Part shown: positions 1 to 13,495 of the stretch, piece by piece
Layout: every line of letters starts with the position of its first letter
Position numbering within the stretch: position 1 is the first letter of the stretch
Assembly: GCA_907165275.2 (NCBI GenBank)
Contig: OU015655.1
Location: 9,560,501-9,624,500, forward strand
Length of the DNA stretch: 64,000 nt
Reading direction: 5' to 3'
DNA from: Zygaena filipendulae
Lineage: Eukaryota > Arthropoda > Insecta > Lepidoptera > Zygaenidae
Translations under genes and position numbers: made by a program
Notes under the pieces: generated by a model
Seen by the model: the letters and a program-made list of their open reading frames with translations, nothing else
Told to the model about the DNA's origin: nothing
Databases searched by the model: none

Positions 1-1002
1 CTGCTTCGACTGGTCGGAAGCGGTCGAGACGTAAATTTCGAATTCGAATCTTCATAAATGTCCAATAGCGGTGTCGTGCGTGACAGTTTCAGAAGTTGTT
101 GTTGTTTTTTATCTATCCCCATCTGGGACAGGCAAGGGACGTTGAGCCATACAGCCAAGTCATATGTTACAGTTTTAGAAGTTTATTATGTATTAGTAAA
201 TATACTCCGTATTAAGTGTTATGGTGGTAATTAACTGCAACTTCATAGCTTAAAGTTCCGATTAAGCATCGAAATGCATATCAGCAACCCAATTGGATGT
301 AAATATAACTTCAGAAAAAAAAACAAGGGAATCGTATTCTATACAGCCAATTCAGGCTGTATGAACTACGATCCCTTTGCCTTCCCCAAAAACGGGTAAA
401 AACAAAAACTAATATTATGCATCACGATCCGTACTACGCAAACTAATTTAAACAAAATTAAAGTGATGTTGTAAAAGTGATAAAAGTAAGAACTTTTCTT
501 TTTTTTGGTACAAATATATTGTAAAATATGTTAGTTCTTGATATAAAACGATGCACACTATTTAAAAACTTTAAAAAGCTGCTGCCTTTTTAGCTCCAGA
601 TGAATCATGTAGAATGGAATGGATACGGCTTTCGAATAAGCTTTTACTGGCAACATTTTACACTATAAACTCGAAGTCTAGTTCGATTTGTGTTGAGAAT
701 AGGAGATACGAAGAAACAGGTTCGAGTATCGAGATTTTGTGGTCGACATAGGGATCGAACAGCAATCTCGAGTTCGAGATTTTTTCGAAGGAGGCGAGAA
801 TTGGGTCCCTGGTTACATAATATGTAATATACGAGTGTATACGTATTAACATTGGCACATAGATTCTAAATAAATTTTCTACTTCTATGTGCGCTATATT
901 TCCTTTTGATTTTTTTTTGTGAAAGCTTTAGACCATTTTGTGTTCGACTATTACCTATATTGGGTCACCGAGCAAGAGAAAAACACAAAAAAGGTTTCGT
1001 AC

Positions 1003-1410
1003 CTCTCAAGGAAAAAAGGAACACTTATAGGTTCACTTCAATGTATGTCTGTCTGTCAAGACCCTTTTTCTCAGGAAAGCATAATCAAAATAAAATTAAG
1101 ATTAATGCTCATGTTTGCAACCCCTTGCAGCTGTGAAAAAAGTCAACGCAATCAAAAGATATGCGGCATGAACGGTCGTGGTCGCTGGCCGTAAGGGAAT
1201 TAAAACCTTATAGTGTAGGTATAACCCGTTGACCTAGAATCATCAAATTTGGCAAGAAACATCTTTTAGCACAAGTAGGTAAATGCGAAATTCCTAAAAT
1301 CTAAATTTTAGGTAGTTGCAACAAAATTAAATCTAAATATTCAAGACTTTACATGCCTACAACATCGTAGGGAACTGTCGATGTGCGAATCCGACTCGCG
1401 CTTGGTCGGT
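1003..1410 (+). repeat. Dispersed repeat R1, copy 1
   Basis: Shares with 8020-8520 the order CTCAAGGAAAAAAGGAAC, AAGACCCTTTTTCTCAGGAA, AGTCAACGCAATCAAAAGAT and a terminal GTGCGAATCCGACTCGC. It is non-coding and the class is unknown. Frames at 906-1194 are inside it. Confidence 0.55.
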
Positions 1411-1434
1411 TATTTATTTTATTTTAATTGTTTT

Positions 1435-1474
1435 AATTTTTGGCACCATTATGTGTATAATGGTGCCAAAAATT
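1435..1474. repeat. Perfect 17-bp hairpin
   Basis: AATTTTTGGCACCATTA, a 6-base loop, then the exact complement. Just downstream of repeat R1. Confidence 0.8.
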
Positions 1475-1632
1475 GTGCCAAGGATTAATATCCTATTCGA
1501 ATGTATTAGCACTTGAAATCGCATTTATGTAAGTCAAATTCAATGATAAAATTAAGCTGTGGGGCGGTGTAGGCGACACGGCGTGTTGATACTGGGCGAA
1601 AAAAGAAAAGAAGATATATCACGTGTATAAAC

Positions 1633-4600
1633 CTGATGTGTATAAGGTCTCGGTGCGTCCGGGTCGGATGAGAAGGGGTCGTGGAAGGCTCCGTTGGAGT
1701 CCACTGCGGGGCCGCCGCCCCCGCCCGCCAGGTATTTGTTCACGAGCGTCACACACGCCGGGTGGTAGTCGTACACAAGTACCATCGCTGACGACAAACA
1801 TTTGGCCTGATATTTTTGTTAGAAAAATAAAATTTTTACTCTATGTATCTATACATATAATAAAATTGTAACAAGTTGACATCTGTGCATGGGATATAAA
1901 TAAGAAAAATAAATTTAGGCGACTCTATGAGTGATATAGAAGCCAAAAATACCGCTTTTAGAATTTTTGTCTGTCTGTCTGTCTGTATGTTGTATTCGTG
2001 CTACGCAAAAACAGCTGCACCAAATTTAATGCGATTTTTTTTTGTTGTATTGCTAAGGGTCTAACTTAGATACTCATGTTTCGATTTTGTCGAAATTCCA
2101 TCTGGAACTCGAGATATTAAAAAAAAATGCTGGTAATTACCTACAAATGTGAAAGTGTGGATGTTTGTTATTCAATCATGCAAAAACGGCTGAACGGATT
2201 TGGATGAAATTTGGCATGCATTTAGCCTTTGACATGGAAAGGAAAATAGGCTACCTTTTATCCCGGAATTCTCACGGGATCTCCAAAATTAACGCGGGTG
2301 AAATATAATTAATTATTGCATACTACCGTTGTCAGAGGTACAGAAAAGGACATAGGGTACTTTTTATCCCGGAATTCTCGCGGGATCTCCGACACTAACG
2401 CGGGTGAAACCACGGGGCACAGCTAGTATCCAAATAAAATTGAAGTGTCTGTTAATTTTAATGTAGAAATAACAACTCTTTACTAAATTTATGTGAAATT
2501 AGCTGTCTCACGCAGTTTCTTCTTTTTCTTCTTCTGGCTAGACCTTGTCCCATTTATTTGGGGTCGGCCTTCACGTCTTGTCTCACGCAGTTTCACCCGC
2601 GCTAATTTCGGAGTTCCTCCATACAAACTTTGCAACCTCTTTTCACCCCTTATGAGTTGAATTTCGGATAATTCTTTCTTATCGGATGCCTATGTCGTAC
2701 AAAGAACTCCAAGTTTTAGGTCTCTTCGGTGAGCGGTTAAGGCTGTGCGTTGATCCGTCAATCATTCAGGACAAATTATCTCAATCTAATCTTAATATAT
2801 ATAAATCAACGTGTCACGTTGTTTGTCCGCGATGGACTCCGAAACTACTGAACGGATTTTGATAAAATTTTGTAAGCATTTATAATATGGTCCAACTTAA
2901 AAGATAGGATAGTTTTTATCCCGGAATTCCTGCGGGGAACAGCTAGTTTTATATTAAATGCAGATATACAATGCGATATTTTTTCTATTTTTGTTTGTTC
3001 CGGCTAATCTTCGAAACGCTTTTGATGGGACTTTCACAGGCAGATAGCTGATGTTATAAGAAGTAACCTAGGCTACTTTTATTAAAGTTTCTGCGGGAAT
3101 TCTGAAACGCTCGCGAATGGAACTAAAGAGGTAAAGTTTGTGAGTTTATAAATTTGGATGTAGGAGATAATTAATCTCTAAAACTACTGAATTACTGGAC
3201 CGATACCAAAACTTCTTAAACTTTTATGAAAATACCGCATCCTCAAGTGACATAATATGTGTAGGAACGTGAAGTGTAAAATTTGGAACGTACAGTGATC
3301 ACCGAAAGCCTTGGTGGTGAAGCATTCGTGGAGTCTCACGACGTTGGGATGGTCGATCTGCTTCCACATCTCGAGGCGTTTGGTCGCCACCGCGGAGTAC
3401 GTGTGCAGGCGTCTCAGCGCGTAGTGGTCGCCGCTCTGGCGGTGCGCGGCGCGGTAGCTGGTGGCCACCGTGTGGGGCACGCGCATCTCCAACGGCGTCA
3501 GCTCTGTATACATCTCCACGTTCTCCGGCAAATCTGCAGCGGAATTCACGGTAAATTTAAACTCCTAATAGACATGACAGGGTATAAAAATCAAAATTCT
3601 ATTTAGTACTACAGTTACAAAGTAAAAAAATATAACGATAGACACGTATTTTTTTCAAAATATTGAAAAAATACTGAGATAAAAAGCATTAAGGCTCGTG
3701 ACCACATGATTACGTATAAAGTGTGCCTACCTGGGCGTGACGTCGGCGAAATTCTTTGATTACTTATAAACTGAAAAATACGTGCGTGTTTTGCGTTAAT
3801 TTACACGACGGACTAAAAACTAAAATTTAGTCACCTAGCCCACTCCCGCCACCAAACTCGCGCTACCCGCTATGCCTAAAGTAGAATGCACCTATCAATG
3901 GAATGGTTCGCAATTTTAAGTGTTTCAGAGCAGCAAAATACGGATTTAAAAAAACCTTTACCTAAAAAACGCCAAAGTTTCATTACAATCAGACTAATGG
4001 TTTCAAAACGCATAGAGGACAGACATACAAACATTCATTTTTATTTATAAAGTAAGAAGAAGATTCTTGTGTTTTGATTAGACTTTTAATAATAGGTATT
4101 TTTTACTCGTTCTGTCAATGAGCTGTACTCTGTCTGTTATTTGCGTTATGTCTTCGCTACACAATACATATTAAATATGTTGACGATCAACAAATCAAGG
4201 ATATTCCATTTAAAAAGAAATCGAAGCTGATTTCAAAAAGTTGCCAAAAACGACCACTTTTGGAGGTTTCCAAGTAAACTTTTTTACATTCCGCGTATAC
4301 TAAAAACAAAAAATTTACGCCGACCAATGATATTTAATACCCTTTACCTAATATCATTGACGCCGACATTTAGTTTTCTTGTTACGCATTTGACGGATTG
4401 GGAAAAGGCATAAAAAATGATTACTTTCTGTGTCACTTTTGTCTATTATGTTCGTTCGAGTGCGATGCAACTTTAGAAGGTAGATATGCGCACGCTAGGA
4501 AAGGGTTTTTAAAAAAAAAATAGCTATAGTAATAAAAAGCAGTCGTAGTTTGATATCTACTGAAATACAAAGTTTTCGATTTTATCTATAGACAAGCTGT

Positions 4601-7600
4601 ACCGCGCGGTTTCACCCGCGATATTTTCGAAGTTCCCGCGGAATTATTCCATACAAACTTTGCAACCCAATTTCATCGCCTTAGGGGTTGAATTTTCAAA
4701 AATCCTTTCTTATCGGATGTCTACGTCATAAAAATAACACACCCTCGAAGTTTCAGGTCTCTACGATCAGCGGTTTAGGCCGTGCGTTAAACTATCAGTC
4801 AATCAGGACAAAGCATTTTATATGTATAGAAGATACGTGTATGTAAACCCGATGTAAAATATCAGTCGTCATTTACCCGGATATTGATGCAAGTCCGTTT
4901 GAAGGAACACGTCTTCGTTTCGCTCATATATTTCGGATCTGATGGTCTCAGGCAGATAGAATGACGATGCGAGCCCTATACGAAAAATATACAAATTAAA
5001 GCATAGGTACAAGGTAAAAAAAACTTGGACAGCTCGGACTATGGGTACTAGCACAATTTTTTCTCGCTTATAAACTGAAGTAGGTACCTACCTACATTAA
5101 AATGTTCAACAAATATAATAAAAAAAGTCGCAAGGCATCAAAACAATGATTTACAGGCAAAGATCTCACTTTTACAATAAAGTGTTTTTAATATCATCCT
5201 AAATAACGAAAATCGCAAAACAAAAGTCGCATTCGAATACATTATGTCTGAATAAAAAACAAAAAAATCATATAAAAATAAAATAGAACTTTTCTACTTT
5301 CGCTTCGCAACGTTTGTGAAGAACTAAGAATTAACTATTGTAACAACAGCAATGGTGTGACAAAAATAATCGGAGCTTAACAAATAAAATCACCAGCGGG
5401 TAGGTATAGTGTCAATCACGTTCAATCACGTGAATTTAGAAATTCTGTCAGAAAGTTTTGATGTTAGCGATAAAAAGTATGCCTTATATTGATTTTTTAT
5501 ATATACTTATGTCAATTTTCGACTGTAATTCGCACAGGCGCTAGCAGCTCGTCTTTATAAATCAACATACCAGCTACCTGGTTATCTTACAAAATATTAT
5601 GTAGCTATAGTAGCAGCATCCTGTTACGACCCTAAGAACCATGCAGTAAGCACTTTTAAACACACACATCGCAACTCAGTAAACAATGATGGTCATCATG
5701 GATGTTGTGTCATCAAAATATAGTATAACTACTTCAATTTCAAGCTATGATAATAATTTCCAATAATAATTTATCACCATATACCTACATATTTTTGCAA
5801 TCATTATCAACCTACATAAATTATGAAAATAGATTTCCACATTCTGTTTGATTTATATTTCAAACTAGCTGAGCCCCGCGGTTTTACCCAATTTTCAATT
5901 AAACAAACTCTTCATCTTTATAATATAAGTATATATTCCTCCTTCCTCCTTCCATATGGATATAATATATAGATATGGATATAATATATAATATATAGAC
6001 GGCGAAAAAATGCACTGATTCTTAGGACATAATATTTTAAGATAATCTCGCAAGCGCATGGTAGTATAAGATCTCTCACCTTGAAATTAAAAGGTGCGAA
6101 TATACGAAGGTGACGTATAGGTTTGCGATGGTATTTGTAATTTCATCAAAAAGTGAAAAGTACGTTGGTGGCAAGTATATATTTTAACATCACATCACAA
6201 ATAATAAAAGGAACTATTATTTTCTTACAAAACAAATAAAAAAATAGCGTAATCAAGAATATCATGCAAGCGCAATATCAAGAAAAACACGAAGCAATCC
6301 GTTTACGGAGCGAACTATTATTGCTGGGTACCCCGTAAAAATATTGGCTAAATTGAATAACGAAAGACATGCAAGACGCAAGTATAGAGCGATACTATTA
6401 ACATGTATTGTGTGGAAACAATGCTGTATCATTGAAAAATGTAACAGTTAAAGAATCACTTTATCTCTTATTATTATTTGCTAGCTGTTTTCCACGGATT
6501 CAGGCGCCTCGAAAACACTAAAAAGTATTTCATGTCTTTTAGAGATACTCTAGCTGCTAATTTTTGGAATCAATTCAATAGTTTCAGAGATCGCACCCAA
6601 CATCCTAAATTTACAAACTTACAATCTTTACATTATAATTTCAAACAGAATCACAACTTTACCTCATGATTTATTAGTGTAAAGATTCTCTTTCACAACC
6701 CTAGAAAATATTCAAAAAGGTAATACGATGCAAAACAGTTAATGTTCGCCATGTAATACAACATGTAATACAATCGTAATAATAGATTGACGAGTTAAAA
6801 CACTGTTTTTGATAAATAATTTCGTCAATATTTCTTTTATCATCAATAATTATGTATATTACGCTATCATTGTCGCAAGAGCATCATAGTAAAAGAAATA
6901 ATGTTTCGCATAAACCAGGCATGAAATAAAATTATAAGTGCATAAAATCACTCAATAAGCCCTGGTCTATAGAAAACACGCTAAGTACTCATTCAAAAAA
7001 ATATTTGTCAATATTTCATTACATTCCAACCACTGGTTTATTATTAAAGTTGAGTGGTTTTATTGACACCACTTTTGTAGTATTTCATTAGGGATTCCAT
7101 ATGAAAATAGTTAATATTTACAGTTACTAGCTGATACTCGCGGTATTACGAGAATTTTTTACGAACTATTTCCTACAAACTTTGACCCACTATATACTCC
7201 CTCATGAACAATTAATATGATTGCTCATGAAAGACTCTTCCTACATCAAGAACTGTATAAATCCAACCTGTTTTTAGGGTGTCGTAAGAGACGTCAGATA
7301 ACCTTTCGAAGTACTTATAGATGCCTCAAAAGCCCGTTAGGTTTTTTAAATGAGATGGCAATAATTATAATTTACTTTTGCCTCACAATAAGGCATGACA
7401 TAGAGCTTTATTGACTAATATTATGATGAATACATACAAAACATCTGTAAGGATATAAAATATCTGAAATTAACACAGCCAATTTTCATTGTGAAGGTAA
7501 AAATGTCACCCTAATCTTTCATGACCCTGCACCCAATAGTGAAATAGTGAATGGTGAAAGTAAATAAAAATATAAAGTTAAAAAGCAAAAAAGATAAAAC

Positions 7601-9667
7601 AAAAAATCTGTTTCGTAAAATTTACAAAAATAATTGACCTAAGTGTAAACCAATTAATACAATTTACTAATACATATATTGCAATAAATTACCTGGCTTT
7701 GACGTCATTGGCCCCATATGTGTAGGGGTTCCAGTGTACATTTGTGATGCATATGGTGAAGCCACTGAAACACTAGGTCCAACCGCACCACCCAGACATG
7801 GATCTGGCGCACCTATTGAGAAATATTATTTTAAGAATATTATATTAATTATAAATTTGATATTACTACGCCTTACACATTATTGAAAAAAACATTGATT
7901 TCTTACCAATGGGTGCAGAAGGATTGAGACCACCTGACGCATCTGAATTTGTGGAATAAAAATATGTTGTACCACCAACATTCTCCTGTAAGGCAAAACA
8001 CTGCAGTTTTTAACACACTTTTTAGGGTTCCATAACTTCGTACTCAAAAGGACAAAAGGAACCCTTCTAGGATCACTTCATTTTCTGTTTTTCTCAAGAA
8101 CGTGTAGAAGTATAAAGTTGAAATAAATATCAAATACTCAGGTCTACAATCCCTTGGAGTTGTGCAAAAATCCAACTTCTTGGGCAACACAATCAAAAGA
8201 TAGACTATCACAAACATATCAAAGCCTATAGGTTACTTTTCTTTGGCTTAGAATAATGAAATCTGACAAAAAGCAATGTCTTACAACACAAGGGAACAAT
8301 CCGAAAACTGTATATTTGTAGTTAAATCACAAAAATAAAATTGTGATTATAAAACTTGCAGTTACAATAGAGTAATGACCGCTACCTACATCAATGGAGA
8401 CAACAATGTTCCAACAGCAAAGTTTGTCCCTCAATCCAAGTTATAAACATAGTTACATTATGTATGGGACCCTCAGTGTGAGAGTCTGACTCACACTTAA
8501 CCAGCTTTTTTTAGTGGAACCCATTTGGAAAGTAATAATCTTGTAATAAAAATATAATTGAAAAATAACTATAAAAAGTCTGTTTTACTATTCAACCTAA
8601 TTTGTTTTTATATTTTTTTTATACTTAATTCAACAAGAAAGTTTGAAAAATATATCAATTTGTGTAATGTGGTTTTTGTGATTGTGTGTAATGTATATTT
8701 AACTGTGTTATTTTATTATTTTTATTATAATTTATAATTGATAACTTTGATAACATCCTGTACCCTGTAAGCTGTAGCTTACTTGAATGGCTTTAAAATT
8801 TGTGTTTGGAATAATTAAAACTTAGAACCATTCTGAAGTAAGGCCTAAATATTTATCTAACAACTTTAGTTGCTTGAACTTTTATTTGTTCTAAACAACA
8901 ATCAAAAAGACTTAGCTAGAGCTATTAAAATGTTGCATTGAAACACTTATTTCAATATTTCCATTGATTTTAGTGTAATAATTATTGATAATAAAGTGTT
9001 ATTAATAATTAAGTGTTTTAATATAAGTACATGAGAAAAGGTTTTGCAATGCACTAATAATATTGTGCTAAGAGAGATCTCGGGCATTAATTATTATTTT
9101 CATCTTTGCTAAATTTGTGCAACATCTACTTTATCCAATAAATTATCATAAAACGGTTTTTATTTGACATATTATTTATGATTATAGCTTACCTGATGCA
9201 CTTGTGTGTTTTGGGCAACCGAAGCTAGTGTAGATGGTGGGGAATTCTCTGGAGAGTCTGATAAAGTATTTGTAGGGCTATAATAGTTCCCCGGTATAAA
9301 CTCCTCAATTAAGACCTAAAGTAAATCAAATTATTATAAAAATATTTTGATCAATTGCAAAATGGTATCTATCAAAGTAATCTAATTTGTAAAAGATAAT
9401 CATGAGACTCTAATAAAATGATGATGACCTCACCTTTTTAATGGCAGTAGGGGAAGACTCCAAGCTTAGCTTACCTAGTGCATGGTTTAGAGACCTCGTA
9501 GGGGTGGTCGCTGAGCGATTCTGAAATATATGATGATAAATATCTTCCACCATTTGAGACCAATTAATAGTGATAAAATGTTCAGCCCATACCATATAAG
9601 TCGCTAACTTCGATTCTTGAGGTAGCCCATTTGGTGGTGAATATTGCAAAAATATAGAAGGATCCAT
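1633..9667 (-). CDS. PAN3: PAN3, PAN2-PAN3 deadenylation complex subunit (5' part of gene, 8 exons)
   Basis: Family role: PAN3 recruits and activates the PAN2 nuclease for mRNA poly(A) trimming in the cytoplasm; it has a PABP-binding linker, a pseudokinase domain and a C-terminal knob. Exons on the minus strand are 9593-9667, 9434-9520, 9193-9315, 7907-7985, 7693-7812, 4877-4975, 3303-3533 and 1633-1787. Every junction has GT and AG and the phases agree, giving 323 codons. The protein starts MDPSIFLQYSPPNGLPQESK. A PAM2-like linker containing IEEFIPGNYYSP and VGGTTYFY follows, and then the start of the pseudokinase domain (LRRLHTY, MWKQIDHPNVVRLHE, FTTKAFG). A good acceptor at 9694/9695 lies 26 nt before the ATG and the frame stays open to it, so a longer isoform with an upstream zinc-finger exon is possible. 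The pseudokinase remainder and C-terminal domain are off the left edge. The last exon encodes an unusual Gly-rich run (AGGGGG). Confidence 0.9.
2139..2426 (+). mobile_element. Helitron-like (Lep1-like) non-autonomous element
   Basis: Contains the family order TGTGGATGTTTGTTATTC, CGGCTGAACGGATTTGGATG, TTTTTATCCCGGAATTC and the 3' end ACGCGGGTGAAACCAC followed by GCACAGCTAG/T. Ending in CTAG after a GC hairpin fits Helitrons. The tail region is duplicated within the element. Confidence 0.6.
2589..2946. mobile_element. Two abutting Helitron-like copies, opposite orientation
   Basis: 2589-2785 reads as an inverted variant (TTTCACCCGCGCTAATTTCG, TTTCTTATCGGATGCCTA), also present at 4602-4815. 2790-2946 is in plus orientation and ends GGGGAACAGCTAG/T. 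Confidence 0.5.
3578..3842. repeat. CRE-palindrome MITE family, copy 1 (degenerate)
   Basis: Shares with the later copies the end AGGGTATAAAAATCAAAATTC, the subterminal GACACGTATTTTT, a central TGACGTC and the opposite end TAAAATTTAGTCACC. It lies in the PAN3 intron just upstream of exon 3303-3533. Confidence 0.6.
8020..8520 (+). repeat. Dispersed repeat R1, copy 2
   Basis: Begins TTTAGGGTTCCATAAC and ends GAGTCTGACTCACACTTAAC, with the same internal landmarks as 1003-1410. It lies in the PAN3 intron between 7986 and 9192. Confidence 0.55.
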
Positions 9668-9693
9668 TGTTATATGTGTTAGAACACGGGCAG

Positions 9694-11010
9694 CTGACAG
9701 AAAACAGTAAAAAGAAGTGAGGATAAAGAACAGCAATAATATGGTTAAAATAAGTACAAAGAATAACGTAATGCGCGACAACGTATTTGCCTCACCTGAA
9801 ATTGCCTCACCAAAATTCCATTTTCAAAGTTTCTGACTTCCTTTAGATTTAGAAATCTCGGGCATCACATACGTTATCGAAGCATTCGACAATCGCTGAT
9901 TCAACAAACAGGTACACCTAGCTCCGTGTCAGACATTAATTACAATAGATGCTATTCGTTTTGGTTACAAACATAAAACAAAGCCCATCGTAAAGAAATC
10001 ACAATAAATTACTCGTTCGTTACGCTATTACATCAATTCATAACAATATGGTGACTTTTTAATACATAATAAAATTTCCAAACTAAAAAACGGAATTAGC
10101 GACACGACGACGAGATTACGTTCCGTTATTCGCGTGGTGTGCAACGTCGAACATTTTGAGCATTAATATAATTTGCCAAACTGGTTTATCTTTCTCGCAT
10201 TTTCCCTATTGGATAAAAAGAGAGAAAGACAAAACTTGCGTTTGTTTATACTTTACAGAATCGACACAGACAGAATGCTTTAGCCAAGTGCTGCCAGAAT
10301 AAAAAACTTAAAAAAAAATGTTCCATGAGCCATGGCTTAGTGCCACAATGATTCGTGCTGAGACCACACTAACCAAAAGCACGTAGCCGTAAAGTTATAA
10401 AAAAAAAGTACACACCAAACAAATTTACCCGACCCGCGAAACTTGATTTTCAAATTTTACTTGCGTCTTAAAAGTGGTTGGCAAATAGGTAGTTTGAAAT
10501 GAATTGGCCGTTTACAAAATGACGTCGTAAATCATATACGCCAGTAAATGCGCTCACATTTGTATTTTTACGACCCCAAAACTTTAGATAGGTAGCCTAC
10601 GACATAGGATAATATGTTCCGAAATGCAATGATAGCACTGGCCAGTACTCCCAGGGCCCTGAAATTCGTTCCGAATAACTTTCAGTATACTGCCGCAATA
10701 TCCACAGTAGCGGCATAATCTTCTCCATTTTTGTACTGTGAGTTGTGACCACTGCTGCACTGGCACATTCGAGTCGAGGTAAGGAAGGTGCTCTCAGTGG
10801 TTTGAGCACGTGATCAACCTCGGACCAATGATTGGGCCTTGGTCAATCATTGGTCGATTGACATGAGTGGTTGACAGCGTGACCGGTATTGCTCAGTATA
10901 GCTCTCTTTATAGGAACGGCTTCGCAGTATACTGTGTTCTCTTATTCGTCTGTGGTATACTGCAGTAAGGTCATACCTTACAGCACAGAGAAGGTAATCA
11001 CTCCTTACAG
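9694..11010. other. PAN3 upstream region
   Basis: No gene recognised. It may contain 5' exons of PAN3; the short frames at 10584-10809 are not convincing. Local repeats of GTATACTG occur at 10680-10980. Confidence 0.4.
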
Positions 11011-12816
11011 TAGCGATGGGCGATTGTTGAAAAAAAAACAATCGACTGAATCGATGATTCAGCTACTGAGCATTCGATTGTCGATTCAGTAATTCCCCAC
11101 CATTATTATTCGAATAACAATCGACGAACTACTAACTACTGACTACTAATTTGTAAGTACTAACTGCGATGCGTGCGTGTCGTGTTGCGTCGATTTTTTG
11201 AACTACTTATTTAGTCGTATAGTAATAACAATCGACGAACTACTAACTACTGAAGTACTGACTAGTGATTACTAAGTTGTAAGTACTAACTGCGGAGCGG
11301 TGTGGGCGGTGTGGCGGCAATTGTGCCACTGCGCCATCTTTTGTAACTAAATATTAGTATTTAGTAGTTTCTACTTTGTATTTAGTAGTATAGGTGCGCG
11401 CCAATTAGTAGATACTTAGTTAAAAGTTTATTGACTAACATCAATAATTGCAATCTACTTTTTTTTTCTAAGTTTTAATTAGATAACAATTTTGGTTTAT
11501 TTATAAGAAAATTTGTAAATTTTGTAAATGCACAACCACTTCTCAGTATATATTATTTTTTTCTAGTAACTGTGTTAGTGGTTAATGGTTTTGGTGGTAC
11601 AATTGGTAAACTTAGCTAAGTAAGTTACTACAAGTATATATTGTACACACTGTTTATTAGCCCAATAAATTGAAAAAAAAAAAAAATATATATCAGTTAA
11701 AATTTTAAAATAATTATTTTACAGAATCACAAAGCATCAAATATAGATTTAACGCCCTCTTGTGGTACTGGTGTGAGTTTATATCTAAATGCACGAAGCT
11801 AGCTAGATAGGCACCTACTTGAATAGTTTAGACTTCAGAGTACTGTCTAGATACTATAGGTGGAGTTAGAGTTGTACTGGCAGCATTATGCTACCATAAA
11901 AGACTCTTACCTAAAAAGTAATGTTGAATACTAACTACTGTCTATGTATTGCATAATGAGCCCTATACTTAACTAGAGTTGGAGATTCATAGTTAAAACA
12001 ATTAATTTAACTATTTTTTTCTTATAATAATGTTATTTGAAACGAGGTTTATCGTTAAAAGTTACAAAAGAAATCGTATAAAAATTCTAGACATGAAAAG
12101 CATAATAATAATGGTCGGACCTCAACCTTACGACTTTTTAACACAAACTCTGAAATATTTAGTGTTTTAATGTTAAAACGTAGTTTTTAAAAAGTAATTA
12201 AAAAGTGCTTTTAAACAAAATACTTTTTAACACAAATACAAAATATTTTCGTATATACTTTGAATAATTACAACTTTTTTACTTATTTTATATTTTTCTC
12301 TCAAAGAAACTCCTACCGTCGACAAACCAATAAACGAATAGTCATTAGATTTATACAACTTAATTTAGACCACTGAATAATCAGTGCCAACTACCAATCG
12401 ATAAAGAAGTAATAACTGCAATCGCAAGTAGTGGCGCACGAATTTATAAACTGTAGTAACTATTGACAGTAACTATATCAGCGCACGCCAACTACATTTA
12501 TGTAACTACTTATTTTAGTAGTCCGTAGACGTACGACTACGAATCGATACTCTTACGAACTACTTAACTACTAAATACTATTTTTTTTACTGACTACTTT
12601 TTTTTTTACTAACTAGTAGTTAGTAACTACTGAATTAGTAGTTACTAACTACTGAATTAGTAGTTACTAACTACTGAATTAGTAGTTACTAACTACTGAA
12701 TTAGTAGTTGAAGTAGATACTGAACAATCGACTAATATAGATTATTATCGACTTTTATCGACTAAACCGAACAATCGACTAATTCGATAAATTTTAGTAA
12801 TAATCGCCCATCGCTA
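11011..12816. mobile_element. Non-autonomous hAT-type element (1806 bp) with 8-bp duplication
   Basis: The ends are inverted repeats (TAGCGATGGGCGATT and its complement). Identical CCTTACAG flanks occur at 11003-11010 and 12817-12824. An 8-bp target duplication with TAG-type ends is typical of the hAT superfamily. The interior has no transposase frame and is rich in CTACTAACTACTG-like motifs, ending with a palindromic tandem array at 12625-12709. It lies between PAN3 and hig. Confidence 0.88.
12625..12709. repeat. 22-bp tandem repeat, about four copies, each a palindrome
   Basis: About 3.9 nearly identical copies of a 22-bp unit; each contains the 17-bp inverted repeat AGTAGTTACTAACTACT. It is subterminal within the hAT element. 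Looser versions of the same motif are scattered through 11120-12720, suggesting amplification of a transposase-binding-like motif (inference). Confidence 0.85.
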
Positions 12817-12973
12817 CCTTACAGTGCTCTGTGTTTACGGAACATACCCATAGATACGAAGCGTAGACGGGGCCGTCCACGATACGAAGGCTTATTAGGA
12901 TTATTTTTCAGAAAAGCGCATATTATCCTTTTTACGTTTCGTAGTGGTGATATTTGGAAGAAAATATTATAAA

Positions 12974-13490
12974 CTAGCTGTGCCCCGCGGCTTCACCCGC
13001 GGTAATTTCGGAGTTCCCGCGTAATTCCGGGATAAAAAGTACCCATAATATCTTTCTCTGTACCCCTGACAACGTGCATGCCAAATTTCATCCAAATCCG
13101 TTCATCCGTTTTTGCGTGATTGAGTAACAAACATCCAAACATCCACACTCACATATTTTATAATATTAGTAAGATGATAAATCCATGGCACTAATATTAT
13201 AAACGTGAAAGTAACTCTGACAAATCGGTCTGTCTGTTACGCTTTCACGCCTTAACGGCTCAACGGATCATCATTAAATTTTGCATGCACGTTGTCAAGG
13301 GTACAGAGAAGGACATAGAGTACTTTTTATTTCGGGGTTCCCTCGGAAACTCCGAAATTACCGCGGTTGAAACCGAGGGAAACAGCTAGTATATAATCCT
13401 ACTAATATTATAAATGTGAAAGCGTGGATGTTTGGATATTTGGATGTTTGTTACTCAATCACGCAAAAATGGCTGAAAGGATTTGGATGT
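12974..13490. mobile_element. Cluster of three Helitron-like copies
   Basis: 12974-13172 is inverted (starts CTAGCTGTGCCCCGCGGCTT); 13190-13389 is plus (ACTAATATTATAAACG ... AAACAGCTAG/T); 13397-13489 is a plus copy starting TCCTACTAATATTATAAATG and cut off after GGATTTGGATG, where the U2-like fragment begins. Confidence 0.65.
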
Positions 13491-13495
13491 GCTGT

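Larger units (their letters stand above)
1..1632. other. PAN3 intron / left edge
   Basis: Apart from repeat R1 and a hairpin, I see no PAN3 exon here. The first 33 bp read CFDWSEAVET and a stop on the plus strand, too short to call. Confidence 0.4.

Noticed and set aside
1..33. Plus-strand CFDWSEAVET followed by a stop, possibly the end of a neighbouring gene
   Set aside because: Only ten codons are visible and no splice or family evidence supports it; it would need sequence left of the window.
10584..10809. Minus-strand frames containing GQCYHC, reminiscent of a zinc knuckle of a LINE ORF1 protein
   Set aside because: Too short and too degenerate; only one partial CxxC motif is visible.
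12625..12709. CRISPR-like regular repeats
   Set aside because: The units are directly adjacent with no spacers and sit in a eukaryotic hAT element.
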